Shown: positions 26,615-35,883 of the stretch, one piece after another
How the letters are laid out: each line of letters opens with the position of its first letter
Position numbering within the stretch: the stretch's first letter is position 1
Source of the DNA: Flavobacterium granuli
Lineage (GTDB): Bacteria; Bacteroidota; Bacteroidia; Flavobacteriales; Flavobacteriaceae
Assembly (NCBI RefSeq): GCF_900129705.1
Contig: NZ_FQWO01000008.1
Location: 106,932 to 170,931, forward strand
Direction of reading: 5' to 3'
DNA: 64,000 nucleotides
Notes under the pieces: generated by a model
Told to the model about the DNA's origin: nothing
The model's database searches: none
The model's input: the letters and a program-made list of their open reading frames with translations, nothing else
Program-made: the position numbers and the translations under genes

Positions 26615-28165
26615 ATGAAATGGATTATTTATTTTTTTACTTTTTTAAGTTTTGGACTCAACAGCCAATCTCAAGAAACAGCATTACTACCTAAAATAAA
26701 TGGACCGCGTTTGTATGGTGCGCGTCCCGGCAAAATTTTTACCTACACAATTCCTGCAACTGGTGCTGAGCCTTTGAAATATGAGGTGTTGAATTTGCCC
26801 AAAGGAGTTAAAGTTAATAAGAAGAACGGAGTTATTTCGGGCGTTATAAAAGCGCCTGGGGAATATGTTATCAACTTGGTGGCCCAAAATCAATTTGGGA
26901 AGACATCAAAATCATTTACATTGGTGATAGGTGATAAATTAGCCCTGACTCCTCCTATGGGATGGAGCAGCTGGTATAGTTTTGGTCGCAATGTAACCTT
27001 AGATAAGGTGATTCGTTCCGCTCAGATCATGAAAGAAAAAGGCTTGCAAAAATACGGATGGAGTGTTATCGAAATCGATGACCCATGGACCAATCAGCCT
27101 GCCAAAAATGATCCTATTTGGGAAAAGTTAAAGCTGAAAGCCGATGGAGTTTATGGCTATTATGAAGGTCCGGATAATCTTCCTGAGAGAGTAGGATCGG
27201 TAAGGAATTCTAAAGGGGAATTGATTCCCAATAAATTTTTTACCAACATTAAAAAATTCCCTGCGATTATGCATGAAATGGGATTCAAGGCAGGAATTTA
27301 CAGTTCACCGGGACCATTAACCTGCGGCGGTGTGGCTGGTAGTTATGGTTATGAATTTGTAGATGCCAAGTTCTTTGCAGACAGTGGTTTTGATTATTTA
27401 AAATACGATTGGTGTAGTTATGGCTCGTTGGCAAAAAATAATTCGAAAGAGGAATTGATAAAACCTTTCCGTCTAATGTCAGATGCCTTGCAAGCTCAAA
27501 AAAGGGATATTGTACACGCTCTTTGCCAGTATGGTATGGGAAATGTATGGGAATGGGGTAATGAAAGCGGCGGCCAACTTTGGCGCACCGAAGGCGACGT
27601 TCATGACAGCTGGCAATCCGTTCGAAATGCGTTTAAAAAACTTTCAGATAAAGCGGTTTATGTAAAACCTGGAAATTGGAATGATCCGGATATTCTGCAA
27701 ATAGGAGCAGTTGGAGCACAAAGTTCCGGAAAAGCGGGCAAAAACCATTTGACATTTGAGGAGCAGCGAACCGTAATGAGCATGTGGTGCATGCTGTCAG
27801 CGCCTTTGTTGATTGGCGCCGATATGGAACAACTGGATGATGCGACTCTTAGTTTATTGACTAATGAAGAAATTATTGCCGTAAATCAAGATGCTTTGGG
27901 AAAAGCGGCTTCATTGGTCAAAACTTCAGATAATACAGAATTTTGGACTAAAGAAATGGAAGACGGCAGTTTGGTTTTAGGCTTGTTGAATCTTTCTAAT
28001 GAGGAGAGGAATGTGAAATTTCCATTTTCTTTTTTACAATTGGACGGAAGTCAAAAATTGCGCAATCTTTGGACAAAAGTAGATTTGGGAACTTTTAAAG
28101 ATGAATTTGAAACTGCTATTCCTGCTCATGGAATCGTGATGTTACAGCTAAGGAAATCAAATTAA
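26615..28165 (+). CDS. GH27 alpha-galactosidase with N-terminal Ig-like domain, exported
   Basis: A 516-residue protein: signal peptide (~1-20), a putative Ig-like domain (about 30-105, with LPKGVKVNKKNGVISGVIKAPGEY), then a GH27 barrel starting at PPMGWSSWYSF. Catalytic residues are D265 in YLKYDWC and D328 in RTEGDVHDSW. Compared with its neighbour it has an insert of ~45 residues around 160-210 near the active-site mouth, so a different substrate is likely. It is the last plus-strand gene before the convergent AraC regulator. Confidence 0.92.
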   Translation: MKWIIYFFTFLSFGLNSQSQETALLPKINGPRLYGARPGKIFTYTIPATGAEPLKYEVLNLPKGVKVNKKNGVISGVIKAPGEYVINLVAQNQFGKTSKSFTLVIGDKLALTPPMGWSSWYSFGRNVTLDKVIRSAQIMKEKGLQKYGWSVIEIDDPWTNQPAKNDPIWEKLKLKADGVYGYYEGPDNLPERVGSVRNSKGELIPNKFFTNIKKFPAIMHEMGFKAGIYSSPGPLTCGGVAGSYGYEFVDAKFFADSGFDYLKYDWCSYGSLAKNNSKEELIKPFRLMSDALQAQKRDIVHALCQYGMGNVWEWGNESGGQLWRTEGDVHDSWQSVRNAFKKLSDKAVYVKPGNWNDPDILQIGAVGAQSSGKAGKNHLTFEEQRTVMSMWCMLSAPLLIGADMEQLDDATLSLLTNEEIIAVNQDALGKAASLVKTSDNTEFWTKEMEDGSLVLGLLNLSNEERNVKFPFSFLQLDGSQKLRNLWTKVDLGTFKDEFETAIPAHGIVMLQLRKSN

Positions 28166-28184
28166 AAACTTGTTTTTCCTTCTT

Positions 28185-29054
28185 TTAATTTCCTGCATTT
28201 TTTTTGTATTCTTTTGGAGTTGTTCCGGTTAGTTTTTTAAAAAGTCTGTTGAAATTGGAAGCTGTTTTGTAACCGCATTCATAGGCGATTTCAGACATGC
28301 CCATATCTGTTTCAAGCAATAATTTGCAGGCATTAGAAACCCTGATTTCGTTGAGGTATTCAACAAAGGGTTTTTTGGCTTTGAGTTTGAACATTCTGCA
28401 AAAAGAAGTAGGGGTAAGATTGGCAATTTTGGCAATTTCAACAAGAGAAATATCCTCTTTGTAATTTTTGCCGACATATTCAAAAACATCCGATAGTCGG
28501 TCGTTTTTGGCCTGATCATTTTTTATTGGGGAATAAGCTTCATTGTTTACAAAAGTGAGATCGGTACTTTCAGAAAGAATGGATAATATTTCAAAAAGGC
28601 CGATGATAATTTCGAAGTTCTTTTTCTTAACGAGTTTTTCCAGTTTTTTGGCAATCAGCTTATTTGTTTTTCCGTTTATGGATAAACCTCTTGCGCCCTG
28701 ATTAAAAAGAGTATTAATTTTTTGAGCTTCTTTCAGTTCATAAAAAGCTGGTCCAAACAAATCTTTGTTAAAATAAACGACAATGGCTTTTGCTTTGAGT
28801 TTATTGATGCCTTGGTAGTAAATTTCGTCATTAAGCCATACGTGTGGAATGTCAGAGCCCAAAAAGACCATATCACCGGATTCAAAAGGAGCCACTGAAT
28901 TGCCTACGATTCTTTTGCCGTAGCTTTCTTTTATGTAGACCAATTCAAGTTCAGGATGAGAATGAAAAGGAGATTGAAAAAATGATTCTTCCCGGGAAAT
29001 AACCGAAATAGAACTGTTTAGATAGGACGTTATTTTTGTTTTTTCGATTTTCAT
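28185..29054 (-). CDS. AraC family transcriptional regulator (cupin-type N-terminus)
   Basis: A 289-residue regulator with an N-terminal cupin-like sensing domain (about 20-100, FHSHPELELVYI and GDMVFLGSDIPHVW) and a C-terminal AraC double helix-turn-helix (about 190-286), with SLVEIAKIANLTPTSFCRMF and the second helix ending ECGYKTASNFNRLFKKLTG. It is divergent from fucP and shares a 112-nt region with direct repeats AAAGATAAT spaced 21 bp, which suits tandem binding by AraC proteins. I infer that it senses L-fucose or a derivative and activates the fuc operon; it may also regulate its own gene. Confidence 0.88.
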   Translation of the reverse strand: MKIEKTKITSYLNSSISVISREESFFQSPFHSHPELELVYIKESYGKRIVGNSVAPFESGDMVFLGSDIPHVWLNDEIYYQGINKLKAKAIVVYFNKDLFGPAFYELKEAQKINTLFNQGARGLSINGKTNKLIAKKLEKLVKKKNFEIIIGLFEILSILSESTDLTFVNNEAYSPIKNDQAKNDRLSDVFEYVGKNYKEDISLVEIAKIANLTPTSFCRMFKLKAKKPFVEYLNEIRVSNACKLLLETDMGMSEIAYECGYKTASNFNRLFKKLTGTTPKEYKKNAGN

Positions 29055-29063
29055 TTCTGGGGT

Positions 29064-29131
29064 AAAGATAATTAATAATTAAATAAAGATAATATCGGAT
29101 TAATAAATATATCTTAGTTATTATAACTTTC
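29064..29131 (+). promoter_or_regulatory. Operator and promoter of the fuc operon
   Basis: AAAGATAAT at 29064-29072 and again at 29085-29093 (21-bp period). A -7 box TAACTTTC lies at 29124-29131, 39 bp from the start of the second repeat. No TTG is seen at -33, as expected for an activator-dependent promoter. A closely similar ~90-bp segment lies upstream of the GH29 gene at 44148, with the same distances. Confidence 0.7.
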
Positions 29132-29166
29132 GCAATCTAAAATAGTATTAATTTAATAAAATAGCT

Positions 29167-30534
29167 ATGGCATTAAATTCTCAGCAGACTCTGCAAAATA
29201 AAGCTATTTCCAGTGAAATGTCAATGGAAGAACTCTCTTTAAGTGAAATGGATTTCTCTGAAGACTCCGATCAAAAAAAGAAGCTTGCAAATGAAACTAA
29301 AAACTGGATGTTTCCATTTATATTGGTTACGAGTTTGTTTTTTTTCTGGGGATTTGTGCACAATCTGGATCCCATTTTGATTCCCCATTTAAGGAAAGCT
29401 TTCAGTCTTTCTGATTTGCAATCTTCGTTGGTAGATTCAGCTGTTTTTATCGCTTATTTTGTTATGGCTTTGCCTGCGGGTTATATCATGCGAAAGTACG
29501 GTTATAAATCAGGAATCCTGATTGGATTGATCTTGTTTGGTATCGGATCGATTTTATTTGTGCCTGCGGCCAATTCATTACAATATATTTACTTTCTGGG
29601 AGCTTTGTTTGTCATTGCCTGCGGATTGACCTTTCTGGAAACCGCTGCCAATCCGTATGTAACCATATTGGGACCAGCTGAAACGGCGACCAAAAGATTG
29701 AATTTTTCACAGTCTTTTAATGGATTAGCTGCTTTTATAGCTCCAACGGTTGTGGGACCAATGATTTTATCAGGTAAGAATTTGACCGAAGCCGAGATGG
29801 CAAGCATGCCACCACAGGAGTTAAGCGATTATTTGGCTTCGGAGGCCGCAAGCGTAAAAATGCCTTATCTTATTTTGGGATTGATTATTCTGGCTGTGGC
29901 GGTGATATTTTATTTTACCAATATGCCCGACGTAAAAGAAGAAGATAAAGAAGGAGCCGAAGGAGCCAGTTTTAGAGCTGCCTTAAAGTCGATGAAATTG
30001 AGATGGGGAATCTTGGCTCAATTCTTTTATGTGGGAGCGCAAGTTTGCGTTGGTAGTTTTTTTATCAAAATGGCTACCACTACAGCTGGTCTTGAGGAAG
30101 CCACCGCAGCTAAGTATTTAGGATTTTTTGGATTGACATTCATGCTGGGGCGTTTTGCTGGAACTTTTTTAATGCAATACATTCACCCAAGAAAATTATT
30201 AATAGCATATACGATTATCAATATTTTCTTGTCATTATTAGCTATAACGGGAACCGGAATAATAGTGGTTTATACTTTAATAGCCATGGCATTTTTTATG
30301 AGTATCATGTTTCCAACTATTTTCTCAATGGGAATTGACGGATTGGGACATAATACTAAAATTGGATCTTCATTGATCGTAATGGCAATTGTGGGCGGTG
30401 CCTTATTGCCTCCTGTATTAGGACTAATTTCAGATATTACAGGCAATATTCAATATGGTTATACAGTGCCTTTGACCTGTTTTGCTGTAATACTATTGTT
30501 TGCATTCAACGGGCATAAAACAAATAAAGCATAA
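29167..30534 (+). CDS. fucP: L-fucose:H+ symporter, FucP type
   Basis: A 455-residue major facilitator protein with twelve predicted membrane helices and a 40-residue polar N-terminal extension. The FucP/sugar-porter group signatures FFFWGFVHNLDPILIPHLR, MALPAGYIMRKYGYK, ETAANPYVTILGP and RLNFSQSFNGLA are all present. The asparagine, aspartate and glutamate residues in these segments are those implicated in fucose binding and proton coupling in FucP. It is the first gene of the fucose operon, directly downstream of the AraC-type operator. N-acetylglucosamine and glucose porters are related, but context strongly favours L-fucose. Confidence 0.9.
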   Translation: MALNSQQTLQNKAISSEMSMEELSLSEMDFSEDSDQKKKLANETKNWMFPFILVTSLFFFWGFVHNLDPILIPHLRKAFSLSDLQSSLVDSAVFIAYFVMALPAGYIMRKYGYKSGILIGLILFGIGSILFVPAANSLQYIYFLGALFVIACGLTFLETAANPYVTILGPAETATKRLNFSQSFNGLAAFIAPTVVGPMILSGKNLTEAEMASMPPQELSDYLASEAASVKMPYLILGLIILAVAVIFYFTNMPDVKEEDKEGAEGASFRAALKSMKLRWGILAQFFYVGAQVCVGSFFIKMATTTAGLEEATAAKYLGFFGLTFMLGRFAGTFLMQYIHPRKLLIAYTIINIFLSLLAITGTGIIVVYTLIAMAFFMSIMFPTIFSMGIDGLGHNTKIGSSLIVMAIVGGALLPPVLGLISDITGNIQYGYTVPLTCFAVILLFAFNGHKTNKA

Positions 30535-30551
30535 ATTCTATTTATAATAAG

Positions 30552-32207
30552 ATGTTAGAAAACGAAGGAAAAAGATTAGTGGTAAAAATGCACCCAAAGG
30601 ATAATGTACTGGTGGCTTTAACCGATTTAGCAAAAGATGAAAATGTGGTTTTTGAAAATGAAACCTATGTTCTTCAGGATGAAATTAAAGCAAAGCATAA
30701 ATTTTACACAACTGATTTAAAGAAAGGTGATGAGGTAATCATGTATGGGGTTTTGGTTGGAAAAGTACAGAATGATATAGCCAAGGGCAGTTTGATGACA
30801 ACCTCAAATCTGAAACATGCGGCTGAGCCTTATGGATATCGTGATGTAGATTTTGCATGGCAGGCACCTGATGTTTCCAAATACAAAGACCGAACTTTTA
30901 AAGGATATAAAAGGAACGACGGTCGTGTGGGAACGGCTAATTATTGGTTATTTATACCAACGGTATTTTGTGAAAACAGAAATCTGGATGTAATAAAAGA
31001 AGCGCTTCATAACGAATTAGGTTATTCAGTAAGCGATAAGTACACGCAGTATACGCACCAATTGTTGGAGGCTTACCAAAACGGAGAAGATATTGATTCG
31101 GTTGACATGCAGCTTGCGCCAACGACCAGCACGAATCGCGTATTCAAAAACGTGGATGGAATCAAATTCCTGAATCATCAGGGAGGTTGTGGCGGTACGC
31201 GTCAGGATTCGGCTACTTTGAGTTCGTTGTTAGCTTCTTATGCGAATCACCCAAATGTGGGCGGTATTACGTTATTAAGTTTAGGATGCCAACACTTGCA
31301 GGTGCAGGATTTTATGAATGACCTTAGAAAACAAAATCCATCGTTTGACAAACCTTTACTTGTTTTTGAGCAACAGCAATCAGACAGTGAAGAGCAATTG
31401 ATTGCTGATGCCATCAAAAAAACATTTGAAGGATTAATTGAAATAAACAAACAAGAAAGAACGCCGGCTCCTTTGAGCGAATTGTGCATAGGCGTAAAAT
31501 GTGGCGGTAGCGACGGTTTTAGCGGAGTTTCTGCAAATCCTGCCGTGGGTTACACTGCCGATTTGTTGGTGGCTTTGGGCGGGAAAGTATTATTGGCTGA
31601 ATTTCCTGAATTGTGCGGAGTGGAGCAAAATTTAATTGACCGTTGCGTTACAGAGGAATCTGCTAAAAAGTTCATCGATTTGATGCAATCGTACGATGCT
31701 TTAGCACATAAAGTAGGTTCCGGTTTTCATATGAATCCATCACCGGGAAATATCAAAGATGGCTTGATTACCGATGCCATCAAAAGTGCCGGTGCTGCCA
31801 AAAAAGGCGGAACTGCTCCTGTGGTCGATGTATTGGATTATACCGAAATTGTTTCAAAACCGGGATTGAATTTGGTTTGTACTCCCGGAAATGATGTCGA
31901 GGCAACGACCGGTAAAGCTGCTTCCGGTGCCACATTGATTTTATTTACTACGGGATTGGGAACGCCAACGGGTAATCCGGTTTGTCCGGTGATTAAGGTG
32001 GCAACAAATTCAGTCTTAGCCAAAAAAATGAGCGATATTATCGATATTGATTGTGGTCCGGTCATCAGTGGTGAGAAAACCATTGAAGAAATGGGAGAAG
32101 ACATTTTGGAATATTGCATCAAAGCGGCCAGCGGCGAAATTATCCCGAAAGCGGTCTTATTAAATCAGGATGATTTTATTCCGTGGAAACGCGGGGTATC
32201 ATTATAG
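30552..32207 (+). CDS. UxaA-family dehydratase, probable L-fuconate dehydratase
   Basis: A 551-residue full-length altronate/galactarate dehydratase family protein. The N-terminal SAF domain (about 1-95) is followed by the catalytic part with NHQGGCGGTRQDS, GCQHLQVQDF, CGGSDGFSG and FPELCGVEQ, and a C-terminal half with CTPGNDVEATTGKAASG. Family members remove water from sugar acids using Fe2+. In Campylobacter jejuni split UxaA-like proteins lie in the fucose locus, and no enolase-type fuconate dehydratase is seen here, so L-fuconate to 2-keto-3-deoxy-L-fuconate is the expected step. The start lies 17 nt after the fucP stop. Altronate itself is unlikely in this context. Confidence 0.82.
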   Translation: MLENEGKRLVVKMHPKDNVLVALTDLAKDENVVFENETYVLQDEIKAKHKFYTTDLKKGDEVIMYGVLVGKVQNDIAKGSLMTTSNLKHAAEPYGYRDVDFAWQAPDVSKYKDRTFKGYKRNDGRVGTANYWLFIPTVFCENRNLDVIKEALHNELGYSVSDKYTQYTHQLLEAYQNGEDIDSVDMQLAPTTSTNRVFKNVDGIKFLNHQGGCGGTRQDSATLSSLLASYANHPNVGGITLLSLGCQHLQVQDFMNDLRKQNPSFDKPLLVFEQQQSDSEEQLIADAIKKTFEGLIEINKQERTPAPLSELCIGVKCGGSDGFSGVSANPAVGYTADLLVALGGKVLLAEFPELCGVEQNLIDRCVTEESAKKFIDLMQSYDALAHKVGSGFHMNPSPGNIKDGLITDAIKSAGAAKKGGTAPVVDVLDYTEIVSKPGLNLVCTPGNDVEATTGKAASGATLILFTTGLGTPTGNPVCPVIKVATNSVLAKKMSDIIDIDCGPVISGEKTIEEMGEDILEYCIKAASGEIIPKAVLLNQDDFIPWKRGVSL

Positions 32208-32271
32208 AAAATATAAGTTATAACAGCCAACATCTAAAAATCTAATATTTAATATCAAAAATCTAATATAA

Positions 32272-33039
32272 ATGATGTTTTCATTACAAAATAAAAAAGC
32301 AGTAATTACCGGAGGCGGTAGCGGAATAGGAAAAGCAATTGCAGCTTTATTCGCAAAACAAGGTGCCGAAGTGCATATTGTGGAATTAACCGAAGAAAGC
32401 GCCAAAACGGCGGTTGAAGAAATAAAAGCCAATGGAGGAAATGTATTTTCGCATGCCTGTAATGTGGCCAATCAACAAGAGGTATTAGCAACATTCGAAA
32501 AAATAGGGAATTTTAATATTCTGGTAAACAATGCAGGAATTGCGCACGTAGGAAAGGTAGATACTACTGCTGAAGCCGACTTTGACCGCATTATGAATGT
32601 GAATGTAAAAGGGGTTTACAATTGTTTGCATGCAGCCATTCCACACTTTAGAAATTCAGGCGGAGGGGTTATTTTGAATATGGCTTCTATTGCGGCTTGG
32701 GTTGGGATTCCGGACCGTTTTGCTTATTCTACTGCCAAAGGCGCGGTGATGGCAATGACTTTATCGGTTGCCAAGGATTATATCAACGAAAATATCCGTT
32801 GCAATTCGATTTCTCCTGCAAGGGTACACACGCCTTTTGTAGATGGATTTATTTCTAAAAATTATCCGGATAATCAAGCCGAAATGTTTGATAAATTATC
32901 TAAATCACAACCTATAGGACGTATGGGAAAACCGGAAGAAATTGCTACATTGGCATTGTTCCTATGCAGTGATGAATCGGGTTTCATCACAGGTTCTGAT
33001 TATCCTATTGACGGTGGTTTTATAAAATTAAACAACTAA
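32272..33039 (+). CDS. SDR dehydrogenase, probable 2-keto-3-deoxy-L-fuconate dehydrogenase
   Basis: A 255-residue classical short-chain dehydrogenase with cofactor motif ITGGGSGIGKAIA, NNAGIAHVG, catalytic serine in NMASIAAW and the intact YSTAKGAV (YxxxK). An acidic residue after the second beta strand (VELTEES) suggests NAD over NADP. In the non-phosphorylating fucose route this step makes 2,4-diketo-3-deoxy-L-fuconate, the substrate of the FAH-family hydrolase encoded at 41163. The other SDR of the operon better fits the fucose step because it is next to the lactonase and mutarotase genes. The two assignments could be reversed. Confidence 0.78.
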   Translation: MMFSLQNKKAVITGGGSGIGKAIAALFAKQGAEVHIVELTEESAKTAVEEIKANGGNVFSHACNVANQQEVLATFEKIGNFNILVNNAGIAHVGKVDTTAEADFDRIMNVNVKGVYNCLHAAIPHFRNSGGGVILNMASIAAWVGIPDRFAYSTAKGAVMAMTLSVAKDYINENIRCNSISPARVHTPFVDGFISKNYPDNQAEMFDKLSKSQPIGRMGKPEEIATLALFLCSDESGFITGSDYPIDGGFIKLNN

Positions 33040-33042
33040 CTA

Positions 33043-33780
33043 ATGAAAGTCGCCTTATTCATACCCTGTTATATCGACCAGTTTTATCCGCAGGTAGGAA
33101 TAGCTACGCTACAATTATTAGAAAAATTAGGTTGCGAAGTTAGTTTTCCTTTGGAGCAAACATGCTGTGGTCAACCGATGGCCAATAGTGGTTTTGCCAG
33201 TTTGAGTAAAGGTTGCGACATTAATTTTGTCAAAAATTTTTCAGGTTTAGATTATATTGTGGCTCCCTCGGGAAGTTGCGTTTTACATGTAAAAGAGCAT
33301 TTGAAAGACGAAGCACATCCTGAAGAAGCCCAAAAGATTCGAAACAACATTTATGAATTCAGTGAGTTTTTAACCGATGTTTTAAAAGTCGAAAGGATTA
33401 ATGCCAGTTTCCCATACAAAGTAGGCATACACAACAGCTGTCACGGGCAGAGAGGATTGGGACTTTCTTCGATGACGGAAAGAATGTTGCCGGAATTTTC
33501 TAAACCCGAGCAATTGTTGGCGATGGTAAAAGGCCTTCAATTATCTAAGCCAAAACGCAACGATGAATGCTGTGGTTTTGGGGGAACTTTTTGCGTATTC
33601 GAAGAAGCCATAAGTGTAAAAATGGGTAAAGATAGAATTGCCGAACACGATGAAAATGATGTTGATTATATTACCGGAGGTGACACCAGTTGTCTGATGC
33701 ACTTGGAAGGAATTCTGAAACGGCAAGGAAGCAAGGTAAAAACCATTCATATTGCAGAGATATTGAATAGTTCTTTATAA
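33043..33780 (+). CDS. lutA: LutA/LldE-like lactate oxidation protein
   Basis: A 245-residue cysteine-rich CCG-domain protein. Two CCG motifs are visible, QTCCGQPMANSGF near residue 40 and DECCGFGGTFCVFE near 180, with HNSCHGQRGLG between. It corresponds to LutA/LldE, which together with LutB and LutC oxidises L-lactate to pyruvate. It begins 3 nt after the SDR stop and is followed by lutB and lutC, giving the full LutABC set. In this operon it is expected to use the lactate released when the diketo-fuconate is split. Confidence 0.9.
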   Translation: MKVALFIPCYIDQFYPQVGIATLQLLEKLGCEVSFPLEQTCCGQPMANSGFASLSKGCDINFVKNFSGLDYIVAPSGSCVLHVKEHLKDEAHPEEAQKIRNNIYEFSEFLTDVLKVERINASFPYKVGIHNSCHGQRGLGLSSMTERMLPEFSKPEQLLAMVKGLQLSKPKRNDECCGFGGTFCVFEEAISVKMGKDRIAEHDENDVDYITGGDTSCLMHLEGILKRQGSKVKTIHIAEILNSSL

Positions 33781-33827
33781 ATTAGAAAGTTAGAAGAAAT
33801 AAAGTAAACGAATAAAACTCCGTCCAG

Positions 33828-33864
33828 TTTTCCTCTCCTTTGGAAAGGGTTGGGGAGAGGAAAA
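33828..33864 (+). repeat. Compound palindrome between lutA and lutB
   Basis: TTTTCCTCTCC (33828-33838) pairs with GGAGAGGAAAA (33854-33864), and CCTTTGGAAAGG (33837-33848) is itself a palindrome. It ends 5 nt before the lutB start codon, where it could hamper translation initiation or act as an attenuator. It resembles a repeat of the CTCTCC-TTTGG-GGAGAG kind that I recall from other Bacteroidota. Confidence 0.65.
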
Positions 33865-33869
33865 AAGAT

Positions 33870-35246
33870 ATGAAAACAACGCATGCAGCATTAGCGGAAA
33901 AATTTATAGCTGACGAGCCCAGAACCAATTGGCACGACGAGACCCTGTGGTTTGTTCGTGAAAAGCGGGACAAGGCCGCGCATGGTTTGCCGGAATGGGA
34001 GCAACTAAGAGAATGGGGTTCGCAGATAAAAAACCACACGCTCTCCAATCTTTCCAATTATTTAAAAGAATTCGAAGAAAAGGCTGTTGCCAATGGAATA
34101 AAAGTGCATTGGGCTGCAGATGGAGATGAGCATAATAAAATCATTCACGACATTATCCGCAAACACAATATTCAAAAAATTGTGAAAAGCAAAAGCATGC
34201 TCACCGAAGAATGTCATTTGAATGAATATTTACAGGAACATGGAATCGAGGTGGTCGATACAGATTTGGGAGAACGTATTGTTCAATTCCGAAAAGAACC
34301 GCCAAGTCATATTGTATTGCCGGCAATTCACTTAAAAAAAGAAGATGTGAGTGCTACTTTTCACGAGCACCTTGGAACAGAAAAAGGGAATAACGATCCT
34401 CAATATTTAACCGAAGCGGCAAGACAACACTTGCGAGATAAGTTTGTCCAGTCGCAATTGGCGATTACCGGCGTCAACTTTGCCGTTGCCGAAACGGGCG
34501 GTTTTGTGGTTTGCACCAATGAAGGAAATGCCGATATGGGCGCACATACCGCTCCCGTACATATTGCCTGCATGGGTTTTGAAAAAATTATTCCAAAGGC
34601 CGAACATCTTTCGGTATTCCTGCGTTTGTTGGCCAGAAGTGCCACCGGACAACCCATTACCACTTATTCGAGCCATTTTCATAAACCCAGACCCAATCAG
34701 GAAATGCACATTGTCATTGTTGATAACGGTCGCAGCCGACAATTAGGTAGGGAAGATTTCAGGAATTCGTTAAAATGCATTCGCTGTGCGGCCTGTTTCA
34801 ATACTTGTCCGGTGTACCGTCGCAGCGGAGGACATAGTTATCATACCGCGGTGGCAGGGCCTATTGGTTCTATTTTGAATCCAAATTTGGATATGAAAGC
34901 CAATGCTGATTTGCCATTTGCGTCCACCTTATGCGGCAGTTGCACTAATGTTTGTCCTGTAAAAATCAATATCCATGAACAGTTATGGAAATGGAGACAA
35001 ATCATTGTTGCCGAAGGCTATGTTGCCGCAAGCAAAAAAATGGGAATGATGGGAATGGATTTTCTATTATCGAGACCAACGGTGTATCGTTTTGCAGGGA
35101 AAATGGGAAGATGGCTGATGCGAATTCTTCCTTTTGTGACCAACAATAAATTAAACGTGTGGTACAAACAAAGAGAAATGCCAGAACCACCAAAGGAATC
35201 ATTCCGGGATTGGTATTTGAAAAACGGGAAAACGAACAAAAAATAA
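33870..35246 (+). CDS. lutB: LutB/LldF-like iron-sulfur protein
   Basis: A 458-residue protein with the N-terminal LUD domain (about 60-300) and C-terminal 4Fe-4S ferredoxin motifs CIRCAACFNTCPVY and CGSCTNVCPVKI. It is the electron-transfer partner in the LutABC lactate oxidation complex. I choose the ATG at 33870 because the upstream in-frame ATG at 33840 lies in a palindromic repeat and adds ten residues of low-complexity sequence. The C-terminus with a DUF3390-like segment (RPTVYRFAGKMGRWLMRIL) is complete. Confidence 0.9.
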   Translation: MKTTHAALAEKFIADEPRTNWHDETLWFVREKRDKAAHGLPEWEQLREWGSQIKNHTLSNLSNYLKEFEEKAVANGIKVHWAADGDEHNKIIHDIIRKHNIQKIVKSKSMLTEECHLNEYLQEHGIEVVDTDLGERIVQFRKEPPSHIVLPAIHLKKEDVSATFHEHLGTEKGNNDPQYLTEAARQHLRDKFVQSQLAITGVNFAVAETGGFVVCTNEGNADMGAHTAPVHIACMGFEKIIPKAEHLSVFLRLLARSATGQPITTYSSHFHKPRPNQEMHIVIVDNGRSRQLGREDFRNSLKCIRCAACFNTCPVYRRSGGHSYHTAVAGPIGSILNPNLDMKANADLPFASTLCGSCTNVCPVKINIHEQLWKWRQIIVAEGYVAASKKMGMMGMDFLLSRPTVYRFAGKMGRWLMRILPFVTNNKLNVWYKQREMPEPPKESFRDWYLKNGKTNKK

Positions 35247-35263
35247 AGCAACAGCTAAAAAGC

Positions 35264-35848
35264 ATGAGTGCAAGAGAAAAAATATTAAATGCCATAGCAA
35301 GCAATCAACCGGAATTGACGGCACTTCCTCTAATGGATAAGAATGTACTAATTCGTTATGAGGATGTCTATGCGCAGTTTAAAACGGTATTGGAAAGTAT
35401 TGGAGGAAAAGTAAAATTGATTCCAAGCCTAACTGAATTAAAAGAACAATTAATTGCCGATAAGGCAAGCGGCAATTTTGTTGTAAATGCCATAGCGGAT
35501 TTAGGCAAGCTGGACAATCAAGTGGCTTCATTTACGGCCTTGGACTTAGAAAAAGTCGAAAAAGCTTATATTAAAGGAACCGCGGGTGTGGCCGAAAATG
35601 GCGCGGTATGGATTTATGAAAGCCAAATGCTAAACAGGCTATTACCTTTTATTTGCCAGCATTTGATAATCGTAATTGATATAGCAGCTATTGTGGCAAC
35701 GATGCATCAAGCTTATGAGAACATCGATGTGGCAAAAGAAGGTTTTGGCGCCTTCATTGCCGGACCGTCAAAAACAGCCGATATTGAACAGTCCTTGGTA
35801 ATCGGGGCGCATGGTGCAAGAAGTGCGACTATTTATGTTGTTGGATAA
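35264..35848 (+). CDS. lutC: LutC/LldG-like protein (LUD domain)
   Basis: A 194-residue protein of the LUD domain family, the third component of L-lactate oxidation. Typical features are the KILNAIA start, GTAGVAENGAVWI and the C-terminal FIAGPSKTADIEQSLVIGAHGARS. The start at 35264 (MSAREK) is chosen over one at 35159 that lies inside lutB. With lutA and lutB it makes a complete LutABC set embedded in the fucose operon. Confidence 0.9.
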   Translation: MSAREKILNAIASNQPELTALPLMDKNVLIRYEDVYAQFKTVLESIGGKVKLIPSLTELKEQLIADKASGNFVVNAIADLGKLDNQVASFTALDLEKVEKAYIKGTAGVAENGAVWIYESQMLNRLLPFICQHLIIVIDIAAIVATMHQAYENIDVAKEGFGAFIAGPSKTADIEQSLVIGAHGARSATIYVVG

Positions 35849-35883
35849 AATTTTAATTTTTAAGTAATTTAATAAAATATAAA

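Noticed and set aside
32219..32271. Repeated AAATCTAATAT units before the SDR gene as a small CRISPR or operator
   Set aside because: Only two or three degenerate AT-rich units without regular spacing.
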